NCBI RefSeq assembly: GCF_000685235.1
Contig: NZ_ARYH01000001.1
Coordinates: 806,001 to 870,000 of the forward strand
From: Hyphomonas adhaerens MHS-3
GTDB taxonomy: Bacteria; Pseudomonadota; Alphaproteobacteria; Caulobacterales; Hyphomonadaceae
DNA: 64,000 nucleotides
Direction of reading: 5' to 3'
This document shows, piece by piece, positions 45,340 through 53,098 of this stretch (its first letter is position 1; every line of letters begins with the position of its first letter). The position numbers and the translations under genes are program-made. The notes under the pieces are model-generated. The model saw only the letters and a list, made by a program, of their open reading frames with translations. It was not told the DNA's origin and searched no databases.

Positions 45340-46011
45340 ATGTCCGAAGTCCTCATGCCGAAGGCCACAGCCGTTTGGCTGCTCGACAATACCAGCCTCA
45401 CCTTCGCCCAGATCGCGGCGTTCTGCGGTCTGCATCACCTTGAAGTCAAAGGCATTGCCGACGGCGATGTGGCCGAGAACATGCGCGGCGTCGATCCGAT
45501 CGCCGGCGGCATCCTCTCGCGCGAGGAAATCCAGCGCGGCGAGAATGACGAAAGCTACCGGATGAAAGTGGCCGAGTCGAAAATCGCCCACATCCCGCAG
45601 CCGAAGCGCAAGGGCAGCCGCTACACGCCGGTGATCCGCCGCCAGGACAAGCCGGACGCCGTGGCCTGGTTCATCCGCAACCACCCGGAAGTGTCCGATG
45701 CGCAGATTTCCAAACTGATCGGCACCACCAAGTCGACGATCAACAATGTGCGCGACAAGAGCCACTGGAACTCGCCCAACATCCGTCCGGTCGACCCGGT
45801 GACGCTCGGCCTGTGCACCCAGATCGAACTCGACGAAGTGATCGCGAAATCGGCCGAGAAGCGCCGCAAGATGGAAGCCGAGAAGGCGCTCCGCTCCGAA
45901 GGCCCGGGCCTCGCCCCGGCGCAGGACGACCCGGGCGCCTATGATTCACAGGAAGAAGACGACGCCAAGAAAGACGTCTCCGCCGACGACGTGTTCCGCG
46001 ACTTCAGCTGA
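45340..46011 (+). CDS. trcR: DUF1013 cell-cycle transcription regulator TrcR
   Basis: 223 residues from the ATG at 45340, after GGGAGA. The N-terminus MSEVLMPKATAVWLLDNTSLTFAQIAAFCGLHHLEVKGIADGDVA is strongly conserved in DUF1013, followed by a second helix-turn-helix-like part (ISKLIGTTKSTINNVRDKSHW) and an acidic C-terminus. In Caulobacter this protein travels with RNA polymerase and affects cell-cycle promoters. A strong terminator follows. Confidence 0.85.
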   Translation: MSEVLMPKATAVWLLDNTSLTFAQIAAFCGLHHLEVKGIADGDVAENMRGVDPIAGGILSREEIQRGENDESYRMKVAESKIAHIPQPKRKGSRYTPVIRRQDKPDAVAWFIRNHPEVSDAQISKLIGTTKSTINNVRDKSHWNSPNIRPVDPVTLGLCTQIELDEVIAKSAEKRRKMEAEKALRSEGPGLAPAQDDPGAYDSQEEDDAKKDVSADDVFRDFS

Positions 46012-46035
46012 TCGAAGCGTACAAATCGAATTGGA

Positions 46036-46065
46036 AGCCGGCGCCGTGAAGGCGCCGGCTTTTTC
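46036..46065 (+). terminator. Intrinsic terminator after trcR
   Basis: GCCGGCGCC (46037-46045), a GTGAA loop, GGCGCCGGC (46051-46059) and then TTTTTTC form a strong canonical terminator. Confidence 0.92.
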
Positions 46066-46146
46066 ATGTCCGGCATGGTCCTGGCTGGTCCGGCACAGCC
46101 GTGACCTGGTCCGGTATGATCCGGTTTAGTCCCTGCGTCGTCGCCC

Positions 46147-46671
46147 TTAAGCTTGCCGCAGGAACACATACCAGGCACCGGACCCGCCATGCCTCGGATG
46201 GGACTCGGAATAGCCTGAGACGAGCGCACGCGCCGCCGGCATCTCCAGCCAGCGCAGGAAATTGCGGCGCAGAACGCCCTCCCCGCCCTTCCCCTTGCCT
46301 GTGATGACCAGTACGCAGCGCGCGCCTTCCGCCTGTTTGCGGGCCAGGAACTCCGGCAGCGCTGCCTCAGCGGAGATCTGGGTATGACCATGCAGGTCGA
46401 ACCGTCCTGCGAGTTCCAGCTTGCCCCGGCGCACGCGTTTCTCGTTCGCCCGGTTCTGAGGCGGAGCGGGAGATTTCACGGCTTTGGTGGCGGGTTTCTC
46501 TGGCGGCAGTGCCACCGATTTCGCCTTGCCGTGACGCAGGACCGGTTCACCGTGTTCCAGTGCATCAATGAAAGTGTCGATATCGTCTGTCTTCGGACCG
46601 ATCGGCTTTACCGTCCGCGCAACGCGGGCCCAGGCGCGGGCTTCGTCAGGGGTCAGGCGGCGGTGGCTCAT
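46147..46671 (-). CDS. Smr/MutS-family protein
   Basis: 174 residues. The C-terminal Smr domain is complete: LAGRFDLHGHTQISAEAALPEF (DLHG), VLVITGKGKGGEG and HPRHGGSGAWYVFL. The N-terminal half is basic and low-complexity. Stand-alone Smr proteins are nucleases acting on branched DNA or on RNA. It lies 9 bp downstream of mltA on the same strand, the common mltA-smr arrangement. Confidence 0.85.
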   Translation of the reverse strand: MSHRRLTPDEARAWARVARTVKPIGPKTDDIDTFIDALEHGEPVLRHGKAKSVALPPEKPATKAVKSPAPPQNRANEKRVRRGKLELAGRFDLHGHTQISAEAALPEFLARKQAEGARCVLVITGKGKGGEGVLRRNFLRWLEMPAARALVSGYSESHPRHGGSGAWYVFLRQA

Positions 46672-46680
46672 GCCCGCCCC

Positions 46681-47904
46681 TTACGGCGCCGCCGGGGCCA
46701 TGTCGAGACTGGCATATCCTTCGGCCCGCATCCGTTCTGCCACCGCGCGCGGCAGGAGAACCCAAAGACGACCGGGCGCGTTCATCGTTCCCGCCCGCTC
46801 GCCCGCTTCCGGTCCGGTGCCGAAATAGATATCGCCGCGCACCGGGCCCTTGATCGCGCCGCCGGTATCCTGCGCAATCAGGAGGCCGGACCAGTCGCCG
46901 CCCAGCCCCGGCGCTGTGGTCTGAACGAACATGGGCACACCCAGGGGATGAAGGCTCGTATCGACCGCCATGGAGCCCAACGGTGTCAGTGGAACACCTT
47001 CCGCCCCGGCAGGACCCAGCGAGGGGTCGCCCTCAGCCTCGGCCCGGAAGAAAACAAATCGGGGATTCTGGTTCATCGCCATGCGCGTTTCGGCCGGGCC
47101 CGCGCGGTTCATCCAGGCCCGGATGCCCTGCATGCTGGCCTCCCCTCTGGAAATGCGCCCGGTACGGATCAGCCAGTTGGCGGTGGATTTGAACTTGTGC
47201 CCGTTATGCGCCGCATAAACCGCGCGCATCGTGGTTCCATCCGGAAAACGGAGACGGCCAGATCCCTGGATCTGAAGGAAGAACACATCGGCCGGGTGGG
47301 CATAGGCAATCGCCTGCACGCCCGACGTGGTAATCTGTGCCCGCGCCGGATATGGCCGGGTCCTTCCGTCCGGCAGGCGTTGAAGCGGTTTGCCATTGTT
47401 CGGGATCAGGTCTGCCGGCAAGGCCGGGACAGGCTCGGTAAATGGCGGGGTCGGCGTCCGCCGGGCGTCATATGTTGGCTCGAAATAGCCCGTGAACTTC
47501 CGCGCGCCATCGGGCGGGATCACTTCGATCGGGACAAACACCCGCTCGATCAGGGCCCGGGCCTCTTCGTCGCTGCGCGCGGCTGACAGGGCGCCGCAAG
47601 GTTCTGCCCAATCTTCCACGCGCCCCGCCCAGGGTGCCGATCCGGAAAGGGCCGACGTCAGGTTCAGGTTCGAGAATTTCTCGCAGGAGCGCTTGAAAGC
47701 GCTGACAGCGGCTTCAAGCTTTACAGCCGGCCAGTTCGGCAAGTCAGAAAAGGCGGCAGGCGTTTCCCAGGCCGGAAGTTGCGAGGATTCCACCGGTGGC
47801 GGCGTCTCCGGCTGCGGAATTGTCATCACCTTGATCGGTGCAGGCTGGGTCTGGCAAGCGGCCAGCAGGACCAGGAGGGCAAACGAACGGAAACGCGACC
47901 ACAT
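46681..47904 (-). CDS. mltA: Membrane-bound lytic murein transglycosylase A
   Basis: 407 residues. Lipoprotein signal with lipobox LLAAC (Cys17). MltA domain: FTGYFEPTYDARR near residue 140, and the C-terminal 3D domain with catalytic aspartate in IAQDTGGAIKGPVRGDIYFGTG. It cleaves peptidoglycan glycan strands with formation of 1,6-anhydromuramic ends, from the outer membrane inner leaflet. Paired with smr downstream and the Tim44-like gene upstream. Confidence 0.93.
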   Translation of the reverse strand: MWSRFRSFALLVLLAACQTQPAPIKVMTIPQPETPPPVESSQLPAWETPAAFSDLPNWPAVKLEAAVSAFKRSCEKFSNLNLTSALSGSAPWAGRVEDWAEPCGALSAARSDEEARALIERVFVPIEVIPPDGARKFTGYFEPTYDARRTPTPPFTEPVPALPADLIPNNGKPLQRLPDGRTRPYPARAQITTSGVQAIAYAHPADVFFLQIQGSGRLRFPDGTTMRAVYAAHNGHKFKSTANWLIRTGRISRGEASMQGIRAWMNRAGPAETRMAMNQNPRFVFFRAEAEGDPSLGPAGAEGVPLTPLGSMAVDTSLHPLGVPMFVQTTAPGLGGDWSGLLIAQDTGGAIKGPVRGDIYFGTGPEAGERAGTMNAPGRLWVLLPRAVAERMRAEGYASLDMAPAAP

Positions 47905-47964
47905 TCACGCTTTATGGCGTGGTTCCGGCGGAAGTGTCACCCTGAAAAATTCTGGCAACTGGCC

Positions 47965-48573
47965 TTAGCTCGCGACCTCGACATCATCGAGAATCCAGTT
48001 CGGATCATTCTCCTGAACGTTCCGCATGAACGTCCAGATTTCCTTCGCTGTGCGCGTCATTTCGCCGTCTCCGAGCTCTGCCTCGTAGCGCACGGAAACA
48101 CGCGCGATGGCCCCATCCAGCTCAGCGCTTTCGATTTCGGCCTTGCGGATGCGCAACAGTTCAAAGGTTGGCTGGTCTGGCTGGCGCGCGGCGATGGCCG
48201 CGTCCCACGCCTCATAGACATCGTCGTCCAGCATCGGGCGGAGCTTGTCGCGGTCGCCCCGGGCAAAGGCCGAAACGATGATTTCATACGCCGCGCGTGC
48301 GCCTCTCATGAAGGCAGGTGTGCTGAAGCTCCGGTCAGCATTGTAGATTTCTTCCAGTCCGCCGGCAGCAGGACCTGTAAAAATCGGCTGGTCGGCATGC
48401 GCCAGCGCTTCATCCTTGGCTTTGGGCTGACCGGGCGCATCCTCCCCGGCAGTTGCCGGAGACGGGCGGCTGACAGGGTTGTCATTGTCACCCTTGCCGA
48501 GCGCAAAATAGAGGCGCGACAGGACAAACAGCGCAACAGCTGCCAGGATCATGACTTGCATCACGGGGTCCAT
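47965..48573 (-). CDS. Tim44/TimA-family membrane-anchored adaptor protein
   Basis: 202 residues. A single N-terminal membrane helix (MQVMILAAVALFVLSRLYFALG), an acidic low-complexity linker, then a Tim44-like domain (AAYEIIVSAFARGDRDKLRPMLDDDVYEAWDAAIA). In alphaproteobacteria this gene sits next to secB and mltA, as here. It is related to the mitochondrial import motor subunit Tim44; the bacterial role is not settled. Confidence 0.85.
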   Translation of the reverse strand: MDPVMQVMILAAVALFVLSRLYFALGKGDNDNPVSRPSPATAGEDAPGQPKAKDEALAHADQPIFTGPAAGGLEEIYNADRSFSTPAFMRGARAAYEIIVSAFARGDRDKLRPMLDDDVYEAWDAAIAARQPDQPTFELLRIRKAEIESAELDGAIARVSVRYEAELGDGEMTRTAKEIWTFMRNVQENDPNWILDDVEVAS

Positions 48574-48706
48574 TGGTGGTGGCGTGTCCTTGCATTCGTG
48601 TTCAGTCAGCCCTCAAGATAGGGCCGACGGGCCTGCAGTGCCAGTGATACATTGCGCGTTAAGGGGCCGCATGCTAGCGCCCGCCCCGTAGAGTTGGGAG
48701 GTAGAC

Positions 48707-49219
48707 ATGACCGATACAAGTGCCCCGCAGGCACCAAATGAAGGCCAGAACGGCGCGACCCCGGCGGGTCTGCGCGTCCTCGCCCAGTACGTGAAGGACC
48801 TGTCCTTCGAAAATCCGGGCCATTCTCCGGTACAGTCACAGCCGAATATCGATCTGGGCATTGATGTCGGCGCAACGCCGCATGCCGACGGCAACGGGCT
48901 TTACGAAGTTTCGCTGAAATTGTCGGCCAAGGCCGTCGCTGACGGCACTGTCCTGTTCATTACCGAGCTCGACTATGCCGGCCTCTTCCAGCTGCAAAAT
49001 GTGCCACAAGCCCAGCTTGAGCCGCTGCTTCTGATCGAATGCCCGCGTCTTCTGTTCCCGTTCGCCCGCCGCATCGTGGCGGAAATCACGCGTGAAGGCG
49101 GTTTCCCGCCGCTGCTGATAGATCCGGTGGATTTCGTGCAGCTTTACCAGCAGCAATATCGCCGGGCGCAGGAAGCCGCAGCCGATTCCGGGCAGACGCC
49201 ACCAGTTCAGGACGCGTAA
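48707..49219 (+). CDS. secB: Protein-export chaperone SecB
   Basis: 170 residues. The ATG at 48707 follows GGGAGG. Core motifs LRVLAQYVKDLSFENPGHS, LLLIECPRLLFPFARRIVAEITREGGFPPLLIDPVDFVQLY are canonical. It is a homotetramer that holds preproteins for SecA. The last 13 bp overlap the end of the convergent dnaQ gene. Confidence 0.95.
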   Translation: MTDTSAPQAPNEGQNGATPAGLRVLAQYVKDLSFENPGHSPVQSQPNIDLGIDVGATPHADGNGLYEVSLKLSAKAVADGTVLFITELDYAGLFQLQNVPQAQLEPLLLIECPRLLFPFARRIVAEITREGGFPPLLIDPVDFVQLYQQQYRRAQEAAADSGQTPPVQDA

Positions 49220-49908
49220 CGCTTCCAGAAAGCTTCATCGCCAAGGCCGCTCACGAAGGTTTCGTGGGCGGCTTTTTCGTCTTCGGTCAGACGCGAGCCG
49301 AGCGGTTTGGGCCGCTGGCGCGCCGGCAGAATTTCACCAACTTCTTCGGTTTCAACAACCGCCTCGAACGAGAACGCCCGTGCCCGGCCGCCCAGGAGTT
49401 CCAGGTAAACTGCCGCCAGCAACTGGCTATCCAGAAGGGCGCCGTGGAATGTCCGGCTTTCGAGAGAAATGTCGAAACGCTTGCACAGCGCGTCGAGGCT
49501 GGCCGGGGCACCCGGAAACTTGCGGCGGGCCATGGCAGCCGTATCAACCCAGCGGTCATCCGGGACAGGGTCGCGCCCACAGCGGCCGAGTTCCATGTTG
49601 AGGAAGCCCCGGTCGAAGCTTGCATTGTGAGCCACAAGCGTCGCATCGCCAATAAACTCGAGAAAGGCATCGATGACTTCGGGCGCCTCGAAGGGTGGCG
49701 CATCCTTCAGGTCATCATCGGTAAGCCCGGTAATGCGGACCGTATCGGCGGAAACGGCGCGTCCCGGATTGATCAGCGTCCGGAAGGTGCGGCCGGACGG
49801 AATGTGGTTGATCATCTCCACGGCGCCCAGCTCGATAATGCGGTCGCCATCTTCCGGCTTGAGGCCTGTCGTCTCGGTATCGAATGCAATCTCGCGGATC
49901 TGACTCAT
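49207..49908 (-). CDS. dnaQ: DNA polymerase III epsilon subunit (proofreading exonuclease)
   Basis: 233 residues. Exo I motif [20 protein letters not shown], Exo [14 protein letters not shown] and the later [15 protein letters not shown] with catalytic His/Asp are in order, and a C-terminal segment would bind the alpha subunit. It is last in the leftward operon from the origin; its ATG overlaps the coaE stop. Confidence 0.95.
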   Translation of the reverse strand: MSQIREIAFDTETTGLKPEDGDRIIELGAVEMINHIPSGRTFRTLINPGRAVSADTVRITGLTDDDLKDAPPFEAPEVIDAFLEFIGDATLVAHNASFDRGFLNMELGRCGRDPVPDDRWVDTAAMARRKFPGAPASLDALCKRFDISLESRTFHGALLDSQLLAAVYLELLGGRARAFSFEAVVETEEVGEILPARQRPKPLGSRLTEDEKAAHETFVSGLGDEAFWKRYAS

Positions 49909-50513
49909 GCGTTATCCCCTACGGCCTTGCGATTCATCAGGGCCACTATGGCGCGAACATGATCGTGTGCAAACTCGAATCCATGCGCTGTCGACAGGAT
50001 AAAGTCGGCTTTTGCCCGCTTCTCCGCATCTGGCACCTGGCGGGCCAGAATGGCCTCGAACGTCTCCGCCGTCACACCCGGACGAGACAGCACACGGTCG
50101 CGCTGCACCTCGGGCGGCGCTGTAACGACCAGGACATAATCGCAATAGCCGGAGCCGCCTGTCTCGTACAGCAAGGGAATATCCAGCACCGCGAAGGCCG
50201 CGCCGGACTTTCTGGCGGCTTCACGGAAGTCTTGTTGCGCGGCGCCGGCCAGCGGATGGACGATGCTTTCAAGCTGCTTCATCGCGGCGGTATCGTTCAG
50301 TACACGTTCGCGCAACAGCGTCCGGTCGATCGCGCCCTCCACCTTCACGCCCGGAAAGGCCGCTTCGACGGGATCCACTGCGGCGCCGTCCTTCTGGTAG
50401 AGTTGGTGGACAGCTGCATCGGCATCGTAAACCGGGACACCTTCGTCCCGGAATAGAGTTGCCGTTGCAGATTTGCCCATGCCGATCGAACCGGTGAGAC
50501 CAAGAATGATCAC
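49905..50513 (-). CDS. coaE: Dephospho-CoA kinase
   Basis: 202 residues from a GTG at 50513 that overlaps the aroE stop (GTGA); this start puts the Walker A loop ([15 protein letters not shown]) at the N-terminus as usual. It phosphorylates dephospho-CoA in the last step of coenzyme A synthesis. It is part of ppsR-maf-aroE-coaE-dnaQ. Confidence 0.94.
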   Translation of the reverse strand: MIILGLTGSIGMGKSATATLFRDEGVPVYDADAAVHQLYQKDGAAVDPVEAAFPGVKVEGAIDRTLLRERVLNDTAAMKQLESIVHPLAGAAQQDFREAARKSGAAFAVLDIPLLYETGGSGYCDYVLVVTAPPEVQRDRVLSRPGVTAETFEAILARQVPDAEKRAKADFILSTAHGFEFAHDHVRAIVALMNRKAVGDNA

Positions 50514-51325
50514 GTCGTCGCCTCCACGAGTTTGCGGCAATGCGCGAGCGCTTCCTTCGTGTCCGGCAATACGCCGAACCAGTGCTCAAAACTGTAGGCA
50601 GCTTGCGCTACCAGCATGCCAAGCCCGTCCATTGGCTGCCAGTTCTTGGCCAGCGCTTCAGCACGGATTGCGGCGGCGGGCTTTCCGTAAGAAATATCGT
50701 AGAAATATTGTCCTGTGGCCTCGGGCAATTCAAGGCTCTTGCCTGAATGGCCAAGGCTGAGCGTGTTGATCACGACATCGGCAGTGGCCGCTTGCGAGAT
50801 CCCCTCCTCCAGAGAGCAGATCTCGGCTGTGATTCCTGTTTCCGAGACCAGCGCTTTCGCGCGCTCGCGCGTGCGGTTGGCAATCGTAATCTCGGCACGC
50901 AAATCCATCAGGCTGATCGCGACTGCACGGGCAGAACCACCCGCACCTAGCAAGGTCACCCGGGATCCGGCAACTTCGATCCCGGCGTCCAACAGGCTCC
51001 GCACAAAGCCCGGCGCATCGGTGTTCTCCGCACGCCAGCCCCCCTGCTCCCGTCGGACCAACGTATTTGCCGCGCCAATGCGGCGCGCAATGTCGCTTGT
51101 CTCATCCGCCAGGGCGAGCGCATCTTCCTTATGCGGAAGCGTGATATTGAAGCCGAGCGCCTCTCGCTGTGACAGGGTTTCAAGCGCGTGTTCGAGCTCG
51201 CCCCGTTTAACTTGCAGAGCTTCATAGGTCGCATCGAATCCGTGTTCACGGATCCACATTTTGTGGATCACGGGAGACAGGGAATGCGAAACCGGATCGC
51301 CGATGACACCGAGCAGCCAGGTCAT
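50510..51325 (-). CDS. aroE: Shikimate dehydrogenase
   Basis: 271 residues. Shikimate site [12 protein letters not shown], catalytic Lys in [11 protein letters not shown], Asp in NTDAPGF, and the NADP loop [12 protein letters not shown]. It reduces 3-dehydroshikimate to shikimate. Start and stop overlap maf and coaE by 4 bp each. Confidence 0.95.
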   Translation of the reverse strand: MTWLLGVIGDPVSHSLSPVIHKMWIREHGFDATYEALQVKRGELEHALETLSQREALGFNITLPHKEDALALADETSDIARRIGAANTLVRREQGGWRAENTDAPGFVRSLLDAGIEVAGSRVTLLGAGGSARAVAISLMDLRAEITIANRTRERAKALVSETGITAEICSLEEGISQAATADVVINTLSLGHSGKSLELPEATGQYFYDISYGKPAAAIRAEALAKNWQPMDGLGMLVAQAAYSFEHWFGVLPDTKEALAHCRKLVEATT

Positions 51326-51918
51326 GTTTTCAGGACGCCTCTTATGCGGAGATAGTCGAGCAAGGGCAGCAGCGGCAGACCGAGAATGGAAAAGTAATCC
51401 CCCTCGATTTTGTTAAACAGCTGCGCGCCAAGGCCTTCCAGCTGATAGGCACCAACGGTCGACAGAAGCGGCTCACCCACCTTGTCGACATAGTCTTCGA
51501 TGAACTCCTCGCTGAGCGAACGCATGGTCAGCCGAGGCCGCGCGAGATGGCGCCAGACAGGTTGCCCGTTTTCACAAACGACAATCGCAGTTTCGAGCGT
51601 GTGGGCCTTTCCGGACAGTTTGCGGAGATGATCACGCGCGCCATCCAGATCCTTTGGCTTGTCGAACGCTTCATCGCCGAGCGCCAGCATCTGGTCACCG
51701 CCAATCACAAGACCCGGCTGGCGTTGGGACACTTTTGCCGACTTGAGTTCTGCCAGGCGCATCGCCTGATCGCGCACAGAGACGCCTTCGGCGCGCAACC
51801 CGGCTTTCATGGCATCTTCGTCGACATTCGGGCGGACAGCGGCGGCTTCGACGCCTGCAGATTCCAGCAGGCGGCGCCGGCTTTCACTTCCCGATGCCAG
51901 GACAATATCAAGACTCAC
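51322..51918 (-). CDS. maf: Maf-family nucleotide pyrophosphatase
   Basis: 198 residues from a GTG at 51918 that overlaps the ppsR stop (GTGA). The signature LASGSESRRRLLESAGV, the catalytic GGDQMLALGDEAFDKP and SEEFIEDYVDKVGEP are present. Maf proteins hydrolyse non-canonical or particular nucleoside triphosphates and influence septation. Second gene of the leftward operon. Confidence 0.92.
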   Translation of the reverse strand: MSLDIVLASGSESRRRLLESAGVEAAAVRPNVDEDAMKAGLRAEGVSVRDQAMRLAELKSAKVSQRQPGLVIGGDQMLALGDEAFDKPKDLDGARDHLRKLSGKAHTLETAIVVCENGQPVWRHLARPRLTMRSLSEEFIEDYVDKVGEPLLSTVGAYQLEGLGAQLFNKIEGDYFSILGLPLLPLLDYLRIRGVLKT

Positions 51919-52757
51919 GGATGCCCCCGGCGTTCATTCAGCAGATTCAGGATCGCAGCAGCTGTTTCTTCAACCGAGCGCCGGGATACGTCGATGGTGC
52001 GCCATTTGTTGCGCTGGAACAGGCGGTTGGCCTGGGTGACTTCATCGCGCACGGCATCCTCATCGGCATAAATCGTGTGCTCGTCCTGGTTCAGCGAAAT
52101 CAGGCGCGCGCGCCTGATTTGCACGAGGCGTTCAGCACTGATTTTGAGACCTACGATCATCGGGCCCTTGTCGCCCATCTTCTCGATGTGCGGTGGTAGC
52201 GGAACCCCGGGTACCAGCGGGATATTCCCGGCACGAACTTTCCGGTTGGCCAGATACACACAGGTCGGAGTCTTGGATGTGCGGCTGACGCCCAGAAGGA
52301 TGACATCAGCGCCCGTCAGGCTCTCGACATTCTGGCCATCATCATGGGCAAGCGTGAAATTGATCGCTTCCATGCGTTCGAAATAGTCGTCGTCCAATGC
52401 ATGCTGGCCAGCGACTTTCTGGTTTGCGGAGACGCCAAGATGCCGGCTGAGCATGGCGATGGAGGCATCGAGCACCGGAAGGGTCGGCACTCTTTTCTCG
52501 CGGCAGAAGGATTCCAGCCGTCCGCGCAGGGCCTCATCGGAAATCGTGTACCAGACGACGCCGGGCGCGGCTTCGATCTCCCGCATCACGCGTTCCAGCT
52601 GGCGTTCGGAGCGGACAAGGTAATAGTTGTGTTCCAGCGGCTGTACGTTTTCGAACTGGGCACAGGCTGCACGCTGGATGGCGTTCAGTGTCTCCCCCGT
52701 CGAATCCGAGACGAGGTGGACGTTGAAATAGATGCTGGGGCGTTGGGACCGAGTCAT
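51915..52757 (-). CDS. ppsR: PPDK/PEP-synthase regulatory kinase-phosphorylase (DUF299)
   Basis: 280 residues. IYFNVHLVSDSTGETLNAI and the P-loop GVSRTSKTPTCVYLANRKVRAGNIPLVP identify the PF03618 bifunctional regulator. It uses ADP to phosphorylate, and phosphate to reactivate, pyruvate phosphate dikinase or PEP synthase. This gene directly left of the origin, with hemE directly right, is the Caulobacter origin layout. First gene of a five-gene operon with 4-bp overlaps throughout. Confidence 0.92.
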   Translation of the reverse strand: MTRSQRPSIYFNVHLVSDSTGETLNAIQRAACAQFENVQPLEHNYYLVRSERQLERVMREIEAAPGVVWYTISDEALRGRLESFCREKRVPTLPVLDASIAMLSRHLGVSANQKVAGQHALDDDYFERMEAINFTLAHDDGQNVESLTGADVILLGVSRTSKTPTCVYLANRKVRAGNIPLVPGVPLPPHIEKMGDKGPMIVGLKISAERLVQIRRARLISLNQDEHTIYADEDAVRDEVTQANRLFQRNKWRTIDVSRRSVEETAAAILNLLNERRGHP

Positions 52758-52809
52758 GGTCCCCTTCTCTTGCCGAGGTTCGGGGATTTCACAAGACCTG
52801 TGACTCGCC

Positions 52810-52818
52810 TGTGGATAG
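52810..52818 (-). promoter_or_regulatory. Near-consensus DnaA box in oriC
   Basis: TGTGGATAG, whose complement is CTATCCACA, one mismatch from TTATCCACA. It is the best DnaA-like site in the gap. Weaker ones are TGTGGAATT at 52990-52998 and ATCCCACA at 52847-52854. Confidence 0.6.
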
Positions 52819-52948
52819 CGCTTTTTGTCCCGAAGGAATCACAAAAATCCCACAGGCACCGGAATCCGACTCCGCGGAATCACCTTCCGTTCCAACCTGT
52901 GACTCCACTTGGCCTGTTTACGTTTGGTTAACTATTGAATCCCGGGCC

Positions 52949-52963
52949 TTAAGACCCTCTTAA
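52949..52963 (+). promoter_or_regulatory. CtrA binding site in oriC
   Basis: TTAA-GACCCTC-TTAA, a perfect TTAA-N7-TTAA CtrA box followed by C. A half site (GGTTAAC) is at 52926-52932. In Caulobacter, phosphorylated CtrA binds such boxes in the origin to block initiation in swarmer cells. Confidence 0.78.
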
Positions 52964-53098
52964 CCTTGTTCGCGAGCCTGTGACTCCTGTGTGGAATTCT
53001 CTGGACAAATCCGCACATCACCCTTTTTCCCACGGACTCACCGTCTAATAGTCATAAGCGCCCTGACGGGCTTGTTTTAGATTTTGGGAAAAAAAGCC

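Larger units (their letters stand above)
52797..52986 (+). repeat. Three CCTGTGACTC direct repeats in oriC
   Basis: Identical 10-mers at 52797-52806, 52896-52905 and 52977-52986, spaced 99 and 81 bp apart. Each ends in a GACTC methylation site. The TGTG part faintly resembles a DnaA box. They could be origin-specific binding sites. Confidence 0.7.
52758..53098. other. oriC: Candidate chromosomal replication origin (oriC)
   Basis: This 341-bp gap between divergent ppsR and hemE has no gene. Position: the Caulobacter origin lies between the same two genes. Genes on both sides run away from it (minus to the left, plus to the right). Contents: nine complete GANTC methylation sites plus one straddling its left edge, a perfect CtrA box (52949-52963), a near-consensus DnaA box (52810-52818), three 10-bp direct repeats, and an AT-richer stretch at about 52914-52940. 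It must also hold the ppsR and hemE promoters. No replication assay is implied by the sequence alone. Confidence 0.82.

Noticed and set aside
44248..45765. 505-codon minus-strand open frame across the quinone reductase and trcR
   Set aside because: Spans two well-supported genes on the other strand and has no recognisable motif.
52928..52941. Second full CtrA box at GGTTAACTATTGAATC
   Set aside because: The second half reads AATC, not TTAA, at the N7 spacing; it is only a half site.
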